Assembly: GCF_009707385.1 (NCBI RefSeq) | Contig: NZ_CP046115.1 | Span: 1,612,001 to 1,676,000 of the forward strand | Reading direction: 5' to 3' | From: Klebsiella oxytoca | Lineage (GTDB): Bacteria > Pseudomonadota > Gammaproteobacteria > Enterobacterales > Enterobacteriaceae | DNA length: 64,000 nt | In this document: positions 7,876 to 16,790 of the stretch, one piece after another | Numbering within the stretch: position 1 is the first letter of the stretch | How the letters are laid out: each line of letters opens with the position of its first letter | Notes under the pieces: generated by a model | What the model was told of the DNA's origin: nothing | Databases searched by the model: none | The model's input: only the letters and a program-made list of their open reading frames with translations | Translations under genes and position numbers: made by a program

Positions 7876-8817
7876 TTAGCTGCGGTTGGCTGCCATAAAC
7901 GCTTGAGTATGCTGCCAGTCGACCACGCCCGCGTCCGAACCCATCCCGGTCGCCACCAGCGCGGCGACCGCGGAAGCCACCTCACACGCCTCTTTAACGC
8001 TTAGCCCGCGGGCCAGCGCGGCTATAAAACCGCCGCAGTAGCTGTCGCCGCAGCCGGTAGTATCAACGGCATCTACCCGGAAGGGCGCGATATGCTCGAC
8101 GGTACCGTCGCGGGTCAGCAGCCAGGAGCCGTTTTCGCCATCCTTCAGAATGCAGGTCCCGACGCCAGCCTCGAAGAAGAAGCGGGCGATTGCTTCTGGC
8201 TGGGTCTCCCCGGAGAGATATGCCGCTTCTTCAAGGGAAGGCATAAAGTAGTCCACCGACGGCAGCAGCGGGCGTAGCAGCCCCAGGGTGCGCTCGTCGG
8301 GCGCAATTAAATCAAAGCTGGTGGTGACGCCGCGAGCCTTCGCCGCCTGCAGCAGAAGCGCGCTTTGCCCACTGTCCATCGCCGCCAGCAGGCCGCTGCC
8401 GCCGTGGTGCAGGAAACGGCAGTCAAGAGCAGCGTCAAATTGTTCCTCGATGACGAAAAGGGCATCGGAAGCGCCGCGGCAGTGCAGCGCCGGGCGCTCG
8501 CCGTTGGGACGGATGGGCAGGATTGTCGCCGACGTCTCCTGCTGCGCCGTACGCTGGATCAGCGAGCAGTCGATCCCCAGCCGCGCATAGCTGGCAAGGA
8601 TAAAATCGGCTTTTTCGTCTTCGCCAAGACAGGCGACCGCAGCGGTGCGAATGCCCAGCTTTGCGGCGTTTATATTGGCCCCGGCGGCGGTTCCGGCGGG
8701 GTTAAGGCGGATCTGTTCAATAAAGGCCACCCCACCGCGCGGCGGGATGTCGATAACCGGACGTCCGGCGATATCAAGAATAGTCAGGCCGACAAAGACG
8801 GCGTCAAAAGCTGCCAT
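7876..8817 (-). CDS. PfkB-family carbohydrate kinase
   Basis: 313-aa ribokinase-fold kinase that transfers phosphate from ATP to a sugar or nucleoside hydroxyl. The substrate-side glycine motif (NPAGTAAGANINAAKLG, about residues 39-55) and the catalytic signature DTTGCGDSYCGGF with the base D258 are visible. It is the last gene of the ABC-importer operon, 11 bp after the permease, so its substrate is probably the imported sugar or its first product. Together with the FGGY kinase across the hairpin there are two sugar kinases in one locus. The substrate is not identifiable by eye. Confidence 0.85.
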   Translation of the reverse strand: MAAFDAVFVGLTILDIAGRPVIDIPPRGGVAFIEQIRLNPAGTAAGANINAAKLGIRTAAVACLGEDEKADFILASYARLGIDCSLIQRTAQQETSATILPIRPNGERPALHCRGASDALFVIEEQFDAALDCRFLHHGGSGLLAAMDSGQSALLLQAAKARGVTTSFDLIAPDERTLGLLRPLLPSVDYFMPSLEEAAYLSGETQPEAIARFFFEAGVGTCILKDGENGSWLLTRDGTVEHIAPFRVDAVDTTGCGDSYCGGFIAALARGLSVKEACEVASAVAALVATGMGSDAGVVDWQHTQAFMAANRS

Positions 8818-8828
8818 AGGTGCTCCGC

Positions 8829-9830
8829 TTAACGATGGGTCTGGCGCAGACGCGCCTGCCAGAAGGAGAGAGCCAGCGCCACCACCAGAATCACGCCCAC
8901 CAGCGCATCTTTCACCAGGTAGTTAAGCCCCATCAGGTTCAGGCCGTTATCAATAATCGCAAGGAACAGCACGCCGCCGAGGGTTCCGGCGATGCTGACC
9001 CGGCCCAGCCGGTTAAAGGCGGTGCCGATAAATACCGCGGCGATAGCGTCCATCAGGTAGGCCTGACCGGCCAGCGGCGTAAACTGGCGCAGGTTGGCGG
9101 AAAGGATAACGCCGCCGACGGCGCACAGCGCGGAGGCCGCCACCAGCACCCACAGCATGGTGCGGCGGTCGCGAATTCCGGCGATTCGCGCCGCTTCACC
9201 GTTCTGACCGATAGCGCGCACGTATTTGCCGAACAGCGTACGTTCGGTGATCAGCCAGGCCGCCAGCCACAGCGTCAGAACAATCACCACCGGCGTGGGG
9301 ATACCGCCGATATTGCCGACCGCCAGATCGTGATACTCCGGCGCCATCCGGCGGTAGGAGATAGAGCCGCCGCCGTCGGTATAGATGCGCTCGGCGCTGC
9401 TGGCGATAAACCAGGTGCCGAGGGTGGCGAGAAAGGGGCGGATCTGGCAGATAAGGATCAGGAAGGCGTTCAGCAGACCGATAATTACGCCGCCGAGCAG
9501 CGCGCAGCCCACCGCCGCCTGCCACGGCAGATGCCAGGTCTTGAGCGCCACCAGCGCAAAGGCGGCGCCGAAATCCAGCGCCACGCCGACGGAGAGATCA
9601 ATCGCTCCGGCGCTGACAATAAGGGTCATCGCCATCGCCACGATCAGCAGAATCGCGCTGCCCTGCAGCAAATTCGCCCAGTTATCGACGGTCAAAAATA
9701 CCGGGTTCGCCCAGCCGAACAGGGCAATTGCCAGCAGGGTAATCACGCCGAATCCAGCCCGCGATAGCCACGCCAGCGGGCCGCTGCCGGGTTGTCCAGC
9801 CGTAGGGGTCTTGAGCGTCATCTGGCTCAT
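8829..9830 (-). CDS. Sugar ABC transporter permease (RbsC type)
   Basis: 333-aa inner-membrane permease of the BPD_transp_2/RbsC family, very hydrophobic. It carries the family stretches GAIDLSVGVALDF and LIVSAGAIDLS (about residues 67-85) and a late AVFIGTAFNRLGRVS segment that faces the ATPase. It follows a second, related permease with a 1-bp overlap, so the transporter probably uses a heterodimeric membrane domain. It belongs to the operon binding protein - ATPase - permease - permease - PfkB kinase. Confidence 0.88.
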   Translation of the reverse strand: MSQMTLKTPTAGQPGSGPLAWLSRAGFGVITLLAIALFGWANPVFLTVDNWANLLQGSAILLIVAMAMTLIVSAGAIDLSVGVALDFGAAFALVALKTWHLPWQAAVGCALLGGVIIGLLNAFLILICQIRPFLATLGTWFIASSAERIYTDGGGSISYRRMAPEYHDLAVGNIGGIPTPVVIVLTLWLAAWLITERTLFGKYVRAIGQNGEAARIAGIRDRRTMLWVLVAASALCAVGGVILSANLRQFTPLAGQAYLMDAIAAVFIGTAFNRLGRVSIAGTLGGVLFLAIIDNGLNLMGLNYLVKDALVGVILVVALALSFWQARLRQTHR

Positions 9831-10816
9831 CAGTTGCCTCCTTTATGTCTGACCGCAGAAGCTGCCAGCACCACGAGGATCAGGCCGCCTTTGATCGCGC
9901 CCATCCAGAAAATATTCACCCCCAGCAGTCCGAGTCCGTTAGAGAGCGCGTTGACCAGCACCGCGCCGAGCAGCGCCCCCCAGATGGTGACCACGCGACG
10001 CCTTGAGAAGGCCGCGCCGATAAAGGTGGCGAGGACGGTTTCCAGCAGCAGCGGCGTCGCGGTACCGCTGGAGCTGCCGGAGCCCTGGCTGAGCAGCGGC
10101 AAAATCGCCAGTCCGGCGGCGAACCCTGCCAGTAGCCAGACGATAATGGTCAAACGACGTACGTTGAGCCCGCTCATCTGCGCCATGTCGCGGTTGCCGC
10201 CTACCGCCTGTAAATGCTGGCCGAAGCGGGAGTGATGGAGCAGAAACTGAAACAGCGCAAAAACCGCCAGCAGATAAATAAGCGGCCACGGAATGCCGAA
10301 CAGGCCGTCATCGCGAAAGGCCACCATTAGCGGATCGTTGACCGCGATGCGCCGCTGGCCGGTCAGCAGGTCGGTCAGGCCGGTGAAAGCCACCGAAGTC
10401 GACAGGGTCGCCAGCAGCGGCGGCAGGCCTGCTGCCAGCACCAGCGCGGCGTTGACCGCGCCGCAGGCCAGGCTGACGGCGATCAGCAGTAAAACCAGCA
10501 CCAGGTAAGGGGTATTCCACTCCGCCATACCGAGACTGAGCAGCGCCACGCCGAGCACCGCAATGGCGGGTAGCGACAGATCGATACCGCCGGTAACCAC
10601 ATCGTCGCCGCCGACGGCAATCACGCAGACCAGTCCGAAGCAGAGGATCGCCAGCGGCACGCTTTGCACCAGCATCATGCTGATATTTTGCCAGCTTAAA
10701 AAGAAAGGCGACTGCAGGCTGAGCCAGACCAGCAGCGCGAAAAAGAGAATCAGGGGAAATTTTTCGATAAGCGTCGCGATGCCAGGAAGGGGGCGACGCT
10801 GGATATCAGCACTCAT
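9830..10816 (-). CDS. Sugar ABC transporter permease (RbsC type), second subunit
   Basis: 328-aa hydrophobic permease of the same RbsC family as its neighbour. The VTGGIDLSLPAIAVLGVALL segment corresponds to the conserved periplasmic/TM region, and ATFIGAAFSRRRVVT is the late cytoplasmic loop. Its start overlaps the stop of the ATPase gene by 4 bp and its stop overlaps the next permease by 1 bp, so the whole importer is translated as a coupled set. Confidence 0.88.
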   Translation of the reverse strand: MSADIQRRPLPGIATLIEKFPLILFFALLVWLSLQSPFFLSWQNISMMLVQSVPLAILCFGLVCVIAVGGDDVVTGGIDLSLPAIAVLGVALLSLGMAEWNTPYLVLVLLLIAVSLACGAVNAALVLAAGLPPLLATLSTSVAFTGLTDLLTGQRRIAVNDPLMVAFRDDGLFGIPWPLIYLLAVFALFQFLLHHSRFGQHLQAVGGNRDMAQMSGLNVRRLTIIVWLLAGFAAGLAILPLLSQGSGSSSGTATPLLLETVLATFIGAAFSRRRVVTIWGALLGAVLVNALSNGLGLLGVNIFWMGAIKGGLILVVLAASAVRHKGGN

Positions 10817-12366
10817 ATCTGTTGTTCCTGTCCACCGTTAATCGTCACCAGCAGCGCGTCCAGCGTCAGTCCCCGGGTCGGGAGATTGGCAACCAGCTCG
10901 CCGCGCCACATCACCAGGATGCGGTCGCAAAGGCCCAGCAGCTCCGGCGCGTCGCTGGAGGAGACCAGCACGCCGCGACCCCGATCCGCTAGCTCGCGGG
11001 TACGCTGATAAATATCGCTGCGCGCGCCGATATCAACGCCGAGGGTGGGTTCATCGAGAATGAAAAGCCGCGCATCGGTGCCCAGCCAGCGGGCGAGAAT
11101 CGCCTTTTGCTGATTGCCGCCGCTCATAAAGCGCACCGGCAGCTCCGGGCGGCCGGGACGGATAGACAGCTTTTCAATCCAGCTGAGCGCTTTTTGCAGC
11201 GCTTTGCCGCGATGTTCCCAGCCGAGGGTGGCGGTCTCAGGGAGCGAGGCGAGATTAATATTGTCGGCAGTGGAGAAGGGGAGGATTAGCCCCTGGTGGC
11301 GGCGGTCGCGCGGCACCAGCGCCAGTCCGTCGCGGGTAGCCTGATACGGCGTGCGCAGCCGCTTTGGCTGGCCGTCGATGCTAATCGTACCGCTGCGGGC
11401 GCGGCGCAGCCCGTAAAGCAGATCGACCAGCACGTCGCGCCCGGCGCCAAGCAGCCCGGCAACGCCGACGATTTCGCCCGGCTGGATATCAAAAGTAATA
11501 TCGTTTAATTGCTGACCGTCGCTAAGGTGACGAACCGAAAGTACCGGCGCGGCGGCATCGACTTGATGGGCGCTGCTCTGCCGCGGGGTATAGAGCTGTT
11601 CGATATCGCGCCCGACCATCATTTTAATCAGCGCGTCGGTATCCTGCAGGAGTTCACGATCGGGGTAGCCGACGACCTCGCCGTTACGCAGTACCGTTCC
11701 GCGATCGCAAAGGGTGGCGATTTCGTTGAGATAGTGGGAAATATAGAGAATGGCGATCCCCTGCTCGCGCAGGCGCAGAATCGCCGAGGAGACCAGGCTG
11801 GCCTCCTGCGCTTCCAGCGGCGCAGTGGGTTCGTCGAATACCACCAGCTTTGCCGCGCCGTCGATCAGCGCCCTGGCGATTTGTACCAGCTTGCGTTCGG
11901 CGAGGCTGAGGTCGCGGATCAGACGGCGGGGATTGATTTCCAGCTGCCAGCTGTCGCGGAAAAACGCCTCGGTGACGGTATTCATTCGCCGCCGGTCCAG
12001 CGCGCCCCAGCGGGTACGATACTCCTGGCCCAGAAACACCGATTCGGCAACCGTAAAGTGCGGGATCAGATTGAGTTCCTGGTGAATAACGCGGATGCCG
12101 AGCGCTTCGATCGCTGCCGGGTTGCCGAGCGGCAGCGGCGCGCCGTCCAGAGTGGCGTTGCCGCTATCGGCCTGATAGGCGCCGGCGAGGATTTTGATTA
12201 GCGTCGATTTTCCCGCGCCGTTCTCGCCGATCAGACCGTGAATTTCACCGGGATTCAGAAGCAGCGTGACCGCATTTAATGCTGTCACGTTGGCAAAGCT
12301 TTTGCCGATCTGGTTCATCGCCAGACCAGCGGCGGGATTTGCCCCGCCGGAGGATTGAGTGATCAC
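10813..12366 (-). CDS. Sugar ABC transporter ATP-binding protein (RbsA type)
   Basis: 517-aa protein with two fused nucleotide-binding halves, as in RbsA, XylG and AraG. Half one has Walker A GENGAGKST (about residues 47-55), signature LSLAERKLVQIARAL and Walker B LVVFDEPTAPLE. Half two has the usual degenerate P-loop (GLLGAGRD), MSGGNQQKAILARWL and LFILDEPTLGVD. It energises import by the two permeases. It lies between the binding-protein and permease genes with 4-bp overlaps on both sides. Confidence 0.93.
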   Translation of the reverse strand: MITQSSGGANPAAGLAMNQIGKSFANVTALNAVTLLLNPGEIHGLIGENGAGKSTLIKILAGAYQADSGNATLDGAPLPLGNPAAIEALGIRVIHQELNLIPHFTVAESVFLGQEYRTRWGALDRRRMNTVTEAFFRDSWQLEINPRRLIRDLSLAERKLVQIARALIDGAAKLVVFDEPTAPLEAQEASLVSSAILRLREQGIAILYISHYLNEIATLCDRGTVLRNGEVVGYPDRELLQDTDALIKMMVGRDIEQLYTPRQSSAHQVDAAAPVLSVRHLSDGQQLNDITFDIQPGEIVGVAGLLGAGRDVLVDLLYGLRRARSGTISIDGQPKRLRTPYQATRDGLALVPRDRRHQGLILPFSTADNINLASLPETATLGWEHRGKALQKALSWIEKLSIRPGRPELPVRFMSGGNQQKAILARWLGTDARLFILDEPTLGVDIGARSDIYQRTRELADRGRGVLVSSSDAPELLGLCDRILVMWRGELVANLPTRGLTLDALLVTINGGQEQQI

Positions 12367-13343
12367 TGCAGTTCGCCATATCCCAGCTGTTTATAGACCG
12401 CTTTCGCTTCCTGAGGGCCTTTCACCGGGACCACCGGGATAAAGGTTTGTACCGGCAGATTCTGTTTGTCGAAGTAGCGAGCGACGTTATCGGCGGAGGT
12501 CTGGCCGATCAGGTGCGGCTGCTGGGCGACGTTAGCGACGAACGGGCTATCGGGCTCGGCCATGATCTCCAGCGTTTCCGGGCCTGCATCGATGGCGGTA
12601 ACCTTGACGTCTTTATCGCGGCCGCTCTCTTCCAGCGCCTGGACAATACCGATAGCCGGCTGATCCCAGCAGGCAACGTGAATCGCATCGAGTTTGCCTT
12701 TCGGGTACTGGCTCAGCAGCTCAAGGGTTTTCTTACGCGCATCTTCCGGCGAGTTGGCAAACTGTTCCGCCAGCTCTGGTTGAATAATATGAATATCCGG
12801 GTAATCCTTGAGGACATATTTCCACTGATCATAGCGAATGCCGCAAATACGCAGGGAGCTGGAGAACGCGTTAAATACCGCGACATTACCCTTGCCTCCT
12901 AGCTCATCGGCCATATAACGACCAATGGTTGACCCAAGAGTGTAGTTATCGGAGGTGGTATTATTCACAGAATATTTTGAAACGTGGTCTACGGTAAATA
13001 CCGGAATGCCGGCATCGCGCAGGGCTTTAAATTTAGGTTCAACCGAGCTGTCGCCCAGAATACTAATTACCGCATCGACTTTACGTGACAGTAAAATATC
13101 GTGATTATTAGCATGAACCTGGTTATCGCGGCCGCCGTCGACGCCGATTACTTTACCACCCAGCTTCTCTACTTCCTCAGTGGCGCCTTTATAGGCTTCA
13201 CGATCCCAGAAGTGCTGGGTGCCGACAACGGCGATGCCGATGGTTTTTCCCTGAAGCGATAAGGTATCTGCCGCCAGAGCGTTAACGGAGGCAAGCGAGA
13301 GCAGACCCAGCGCGATGGGCAATAATTTCATTTTCTGCGACAT
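12363..13343 (-). CDS. Periplasmic sugar-binding protein of ABC importer
   Basis: 326-aa type-1 periplasmic binding protein (RbsB-like) with an N-terminal signal peptide ending at about VNALAA-DTLS. Segments such as KTIGIAVVGTQHFWDREAY, GVDGGRDNQ and VTAIDAGPETLE are typical of pentose- or deoxy-sugar-binding members. I start at 13343 (MSQKMKLLPIALG), because the upstream extension to 13403 is not signal-like and would spoil the leader. First gene of the importer operon, preceded by a 411-bp AT-rich region. The ligand is unknown; the neighbouring mtnB suggests a methylthio- or deoxy-pentose. Confidence 0.88.
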   Translation of the reverse strand: MSQKMKLLPIALGLLSLASVNALAADTLSLQGKTIGIAVVGTQHFWDREAYKGATEEVEKLGGKVIGVDGGRDNQVHANNHDILLSRKVDAVISILGDSSVEPKFKALRDAGIPVFTVDHVSKYSVNNTTSDNYTLGSTIGRYMADELGGKGNVAVFNAFSSSLRICGIRYDQWKYVLKDYPDIHIIQPELAEQFANSPEDARKKTLELLSQYPKGKLDAIHVACWDQPAIGIVQALEESGRDKDVKVTAIDAGPETLEIMAEPDSPFVANVAQQPHLIGQTSADNVARYFDKQNLPVQTFIPVVPVKGPQEAKAVYKQLGYGELQ

Positions 13344-13754
13344 TGTTATTATAGTCCTGTGATGGAGGTAGCTGCGAAGCAGTAGCATGACAATAACAGC
13401 CACGCAACCTCAAATACGAAATATGTCTAAGTTATATCAACAATGTTATATCGCAGATTTGCCTGAGAAAAACGGAAATTTATCACCTGCAACCTGAAAA
13501 TATTTCATGATGCAGGTTAATCCCTTTTTATTTTGTGGGTTTAATTTACTTGCAACTCTTATTTATTCAAAACAGTATGGCAGCATTAATCATTATTACT
13601 GAACGTCTTTAATATATCGCATTATGCAATAATCTTAAGTTGTTTTGAGTGGCAAATGATTTTAATGCAGAAGAATGTATGGCAATAAGGGTTTTATATT
13701 TATGGTTCCTGCGATTTATTATACCGGCCGTTAGCGGGTGAGAAAAAAGACAAG
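13344..13754. promoter_or_regulatory. AT-rich divergent promoter region
   Basis: No gene is seen in these 411 bp between the importer operon and the molybdoenzyme gene. It is far more AT-rich than its neighbours. It holds an inverted repeat AACCTG-N16-CAGGTT (13491-13518), overlapping ACCTGCA...TGCAGGT (13485-13517), and a direct repeat TTATATC spaced by 7 nt near 13432-13455. These are plausible operator sites for an unknown regulator. No convincing MetJ tandem box or CRP site was found. Confidence 0.5.
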
Positions 13755-16064
13755 ATGAGAAAACAGCATAATCTGACCGTGATGCACTGGGGGACCTGGC
13801 AAGTCCAGGCCCGTGACGGCAATATTGATGCCGTCACGCCGGTACCGTGGGATAAAAATCCCTCAGCTATTGGTCAATCGCTCCCCGATGCGGTTACCGG
13901 CAAGACGCGCATTCGCCGTCCGGCGGTACGCGTCGGCTACTTACAACATGGCCCGGCATCCCGTGAGGGACGCGGCAAAGAGCCGTTTGTGGAGGTCAGC
14001 TGGGAAGTGGCGCTCGATCTGCTGGCCCGCGAGCTGAATTCAGTGAAAACGCGCTGCGGCAATGAAGCGATTTTCGGTGGTTCCTACGGCTGGGCCAGCG
14101 CCGGACGCTTCCATCATGCGCAAAGCCAGCTGCACCGTTTTCTCAAGTGCTTCGGCGGCTATACCGCCAGTACCAATACCTACAGCAGCGCGGCGGGTGA
14201 GCGTATTCTACCGCATATTCTCGGGCCGCTAAGTCCGCTGCACCGTCAGCACACCCACTTTTCCGAACTGGCGCGCGAGTGTCAGCTGTTCGTCGCCTTC
14301 GGCGGCCTGCCGCTGCGTAATGCACAGGTCAACGGCGGCGGCGCCAACGACCATATGCTGAAATACTGGCTGGAAAAAATGCAGGCGCAGGGGACGCGTT
14401 TTATCAATATCAGCCCGGTGCGCAATGACCTGAGCGCCGTGGAGAGCGCCGAGTGGCTCGCCGTCCGCCCGGGGACCGATACTGCGCTGCTGCTGGCGCT
14501 GTGCTACGTGCTGATTCATGAATCCCTGTACGACAGCGCTTTTATCGCCAGCCACACGGTGGGTTTTGCACCTTATCGCGCCTATCTGATGGGGGAGAGC
14601 GATGGCGTGGCAAAAAAGCCGGAATGGGCGGCGGCGATAACCGGTATCGACGCGCAGCGGATAGCTTCGCTTGCCCGCGAAATGGCCAGCCAGCGCACGA
14701 TGGTCAATATTTCCTGGTCGATTCAGCGAGCGCGTCAGGGTGAACAGGCCTACTGGGCGATGGTGGCGCTCACCGCGCTGCTGGGGCAAATCGGTACGCC
14801 CGGCGGCGGGCTGGGATTCGGCTACGCCTGTACTAATCTGGCGGGGGCAGCGCGTAAGGCCTTTTCCGGGCCGCGTCTTCCTGCCGGGGATAACGCCGTA
14901 AGCAGCGTGATCCCGGTGGCGCGTCTCTCCGATATGCTGCTGCATCCGGGTGAAGCGTATGAGTTTGACGGCCAGCATCTGCGCTATCCCGATATTCGCC
15001 TCGTTTACTGGGCGGGCGGCAACGCGTTCCATCATCATCAGGATATTAACCGCCTGTGCGAAGCCTGGCGGCGGCCGGAAACGGTCGTGGTGCACGAGCA
15101 GTACTGGACCGCGCAGGCCAAATTTTCCGATATCGTTCTACCGGCCACGACTTCGCTGGAGCGGGAGGACATCGGCAGCGGCGGCCACGATGGTTTTATG
15201 ATCGCGATGAGCGCGCAGATCCCACCGGTGGGCGACGCGCGCGATGATTACGCCATCTTTTGCGACCTCGCAGAACGACTGGGTTTTGCCGAACAATTCA
15301 GCGAGGGGTGCGATGCCGGGCAGTGGCTGCGGCATATTTACGAAGCGTCGCGGCCGCGTGCGCGGGAAGAAGGGATAGCGCTGCCGTCCTTTGAGGCGTT
15401 CTGGCAGCAGGGAGTGCTGGAGTACAGCGCGCCGGAGCAACCGCAGGTGTTTCTGGCGGATTTTCGCGCCGACCCGCAGCGCTATCCGCTCTCCACGCCG
15501 TCCGGCAAGATTGAGCTCTTTTCACAAACCGTTGCCGGATTTGGCTATCGCGAGTGCCCAGGCCACCCGTGGTGGGATGCGCAGGAAGCGGCCTGGCAGC
15601 GGCAGGAGGCGGCGCACTGGCCGCTGCATCTGCTCTCAAGTCAACCGCGCACCCGCCTGCATAGCCAGTACGATCACGGTAGCGTCAGTCGGGCGACGAA
15701 AATTCAGGGGCGCGAGCCGCTGTGGATGCATCCGCAGGATGCACAGGCGCGGGATATCAGCGAAGGCAGCGTGGTCAGGGTCTTTAACGCCCGCGGAGCG
15801 ATTCTCGCCGGCGTGCATCTCAGCGAGCAGATTTTGCCAGGGGTCGTGCAGATGTCGACCGGCGCCTGGTACGATCCGCTGGACCCGAATGAAAAGGGGT
15901 CGCTGGATAAGCATGGCAATCCCAACGTGTTAACCGAAGATCGCGGTAGTTCTCGCCTGGGGCAGGGATGCAGCGCTCAGAGCTGCTGGGTGGAGATCGA
16001 ACCGTGGCGGGATGCGCTGCCGCCGGTGACCGCTTTCGACCCGCCGAGGTTTATTGAGGGTTAG
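13755..16064 (+). CDS. Cytoplasmic molybdopterin S/N-oxide reductase (BisC-like)
   Basis: 769-aa member of the DMSO-reductase superfamily, close in size to BisC. It lacks the N-terminal Tat twin-arginine signal and the [4Fe-4S] cysteine motif, as in BisC and TorZ-type enzymes. The molybdenum ligand is probably Ser115 (GSYGWASAGRFHHAQ), and the guanine-dinucleotide-binding stretches (VYWAGGNAFHHHQD, QPRTRLHSQYDHGS) are present. Such enzymes reduce S-oxides (biotin sulfoxide, free methionine sulfoxide) or N-oxides. Its place next to methionine-salvage genes favours a methylthio-sulfoxide, but this is inference. It is transcribed away from the importer operon and towards the mtnCD operon. Confidence 0.85.
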   Translation: MRKQHNLTVMHWGTWQVQARDGNIDAVTPVPWDKNPSAIGQSLPDAVTGKTRIRRPAVRVGYLQHGPASREGRGKEPFVEVSWEVALDLLARELNSVKTRCGNEAIFGGSYGWASAGRFHHAQSQLHRFLKCFGGYTASTNTYSSAAGERILPHILGPLSPLHRQHTHFSELARECQLFVAFGGLPLRNAQVNGGGANDHMLKYWLEKMQAQGTRFINISPVRNDLSAVESAEWLAVRPGTDTALLLALCYVLIHESLYDSAFIASHTVGFAPYRAYLMGESDGVAKKPEWAAAITGIDAQRIASLAREMASQRTMVNISWSIQRARQGEQAYWAMVALTALLGQIGTPGGGLGFGYACTNLAGAARKAFSGPRLPAGDNAVSSVIPVARLSDMLLHPGEAYEFDGQHLRYPDIRLVYWAGGNAFHHHQDINRLCEAWRRPETVVVHEQYWTAQAKFSDIVLPATTSLEREDIGSGGHDGFMIAMSAQIPPVGDARDDYAIFCDLAERLGFAEQFSEGCDAGQWLRHIYEASRPRAREEGIALPSFEAFWQQGVLEYSAPEQPQVFLADFRADPQRYPLSTPSGKIELFSQTVAGFGYRECPGHPWWDAQEAAWQRQEAAHWPLHLLSSQPRTRLHSQYDHGSVSRATKIQGREPLWMHPQDAQARDISEGSVVRVFNARGAILAGVHLSEQILPGVVQMSTGAWYDPLDPNEKGSLDKHGNPNVLTEDRGSSRLGQGCSAQSCWVEIEPWRDALPPVTAFDPPRFIEG

Positions 16065-16099
16065 GTGCCCGGTAATTCCCGGCTTGCGGAATCAAGGCC

Positions 16100-16247
16100 C
16101 TCCGCGAGCGGGTAGCCCGGACAGATGCGCAGCATCGCCTCCGGGAAATTCAGCCACGCTGCGTTCTGCTCCCGGGGGCGGCGCAGGGCGCCTGCCCGGG
16201 TTACATGTTCACAGTTGTCTGCAGATCGGTAGCCCGGACAAGGCGCG
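16100..16247. repeat. REP/BIME-like intergenic repeat
   Basis: The 183-bp gap between the molybdoenzyme and mtnD is GC-rich and palindromic. It contains two copies of GTAGCCCGGACA (around 16111 and 16230) in the style of Klebsiella REP units, and CCCGG...CCGGG stems around 16115-16145. The second unit abuts or overlaps the last codons of mtnD. Such elements often sit between convergent genes and act in termination or mRNA stability. Confidence 0.65.
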
Positions 16248-16790
16248 TTACGCCAGCCGCGGATAGGCGCTGGCAATATCGTCGCCGGTAAAGCGGGCAA
16301 TCCAGCCTTCCGGGTTGTCGAAAATGCGAATAGCGGTGAAATTTGGCTCCGAGCCCATATCAAACCAGTGCGGCGTGAGCGCAGGGACGGAAATCAGGTC
16401 GTTCTTTTCGCACAGAACCTGGAACACTTCATCGCCAATATGCAGGCAAAACAGGCCCGCTCCTTCAACGAAGAAGCGCACTTCGTCTTCCCCGTGAGTA
16501 TGCTCGTTAAGGAATTTTTCACGCATCGCGTCCTTCTGCGGATTATCGGCGCGCAGGCTGATAACGTCCCAACTCTGGTAGCCTTTCTCAGCAACCAGCT
16601 TATCAATCGCGTGCTGATAAGCGGCAATGACCGTTTCTGGGGTTGGCGCCGCGCCTAAATCACGGTCAGCCTGCCAGCGCTCAAAACGTACGCCTTTAGC
16701 GTTGAGCTGCTGCTGGATCTCATCGGCGTTGGTGCTGTGCCAGAGAGAGTTTTGCGGATCTTTCACGGAAAAAATAGTTAGTGCGCTCAT
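16248..16790 (-). CDS. mtnD: Acireductone dioxygenase
   Basis: 180-aa cupin that oxidises acireductone (1,2-dihydroxy-5-methylthiopentene-3-one). With iron it gives 2-keto-4-methylthiobutyrate plus formate; with nickel the Klebsiella enzyme gives methylthiopropionate, CO and formate. The metal ligands H97, H99, E103 ([12 protein letters not shown]) and H141 (TPHWFDMG) correspond to the 96/98/102/140 set described for the Klebsiella protein. The start overlaps the mtnC stop by 4 bp, so the two are coupled. The C-terminus runs into a REP-like repeat. Confidence 0.96.
   Translation of the reverse strand: MSALTIFSVKDPQNSLWHSTNADEIQQQLNAKGVRFERWQADRDLGAAPTPETVIAAYQHAIDKLVAEKGYQSWDVISLRADNPQKDAMREKFLNEHTHGEDEVRFFVEGAGLFCLHIGDEVFQVLCEKNDLISVPALTPHWFDMGSEPNFTAIRIFDNPEGWIARFTGDDIASAYPRLA

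Noticed and set aside
8820..9767. 315-codon plus-strand frame opposite the permease
   Set aside because: Antisense of a GC-rich membrane-protein gene, full of Gln, Arg and Gly, no homology seen.
13601..13608. GAACGTCT as a MetJ box upstream of the importer
   Set aside because: Only 6 of 8 positions match and there is no adjacent second box.
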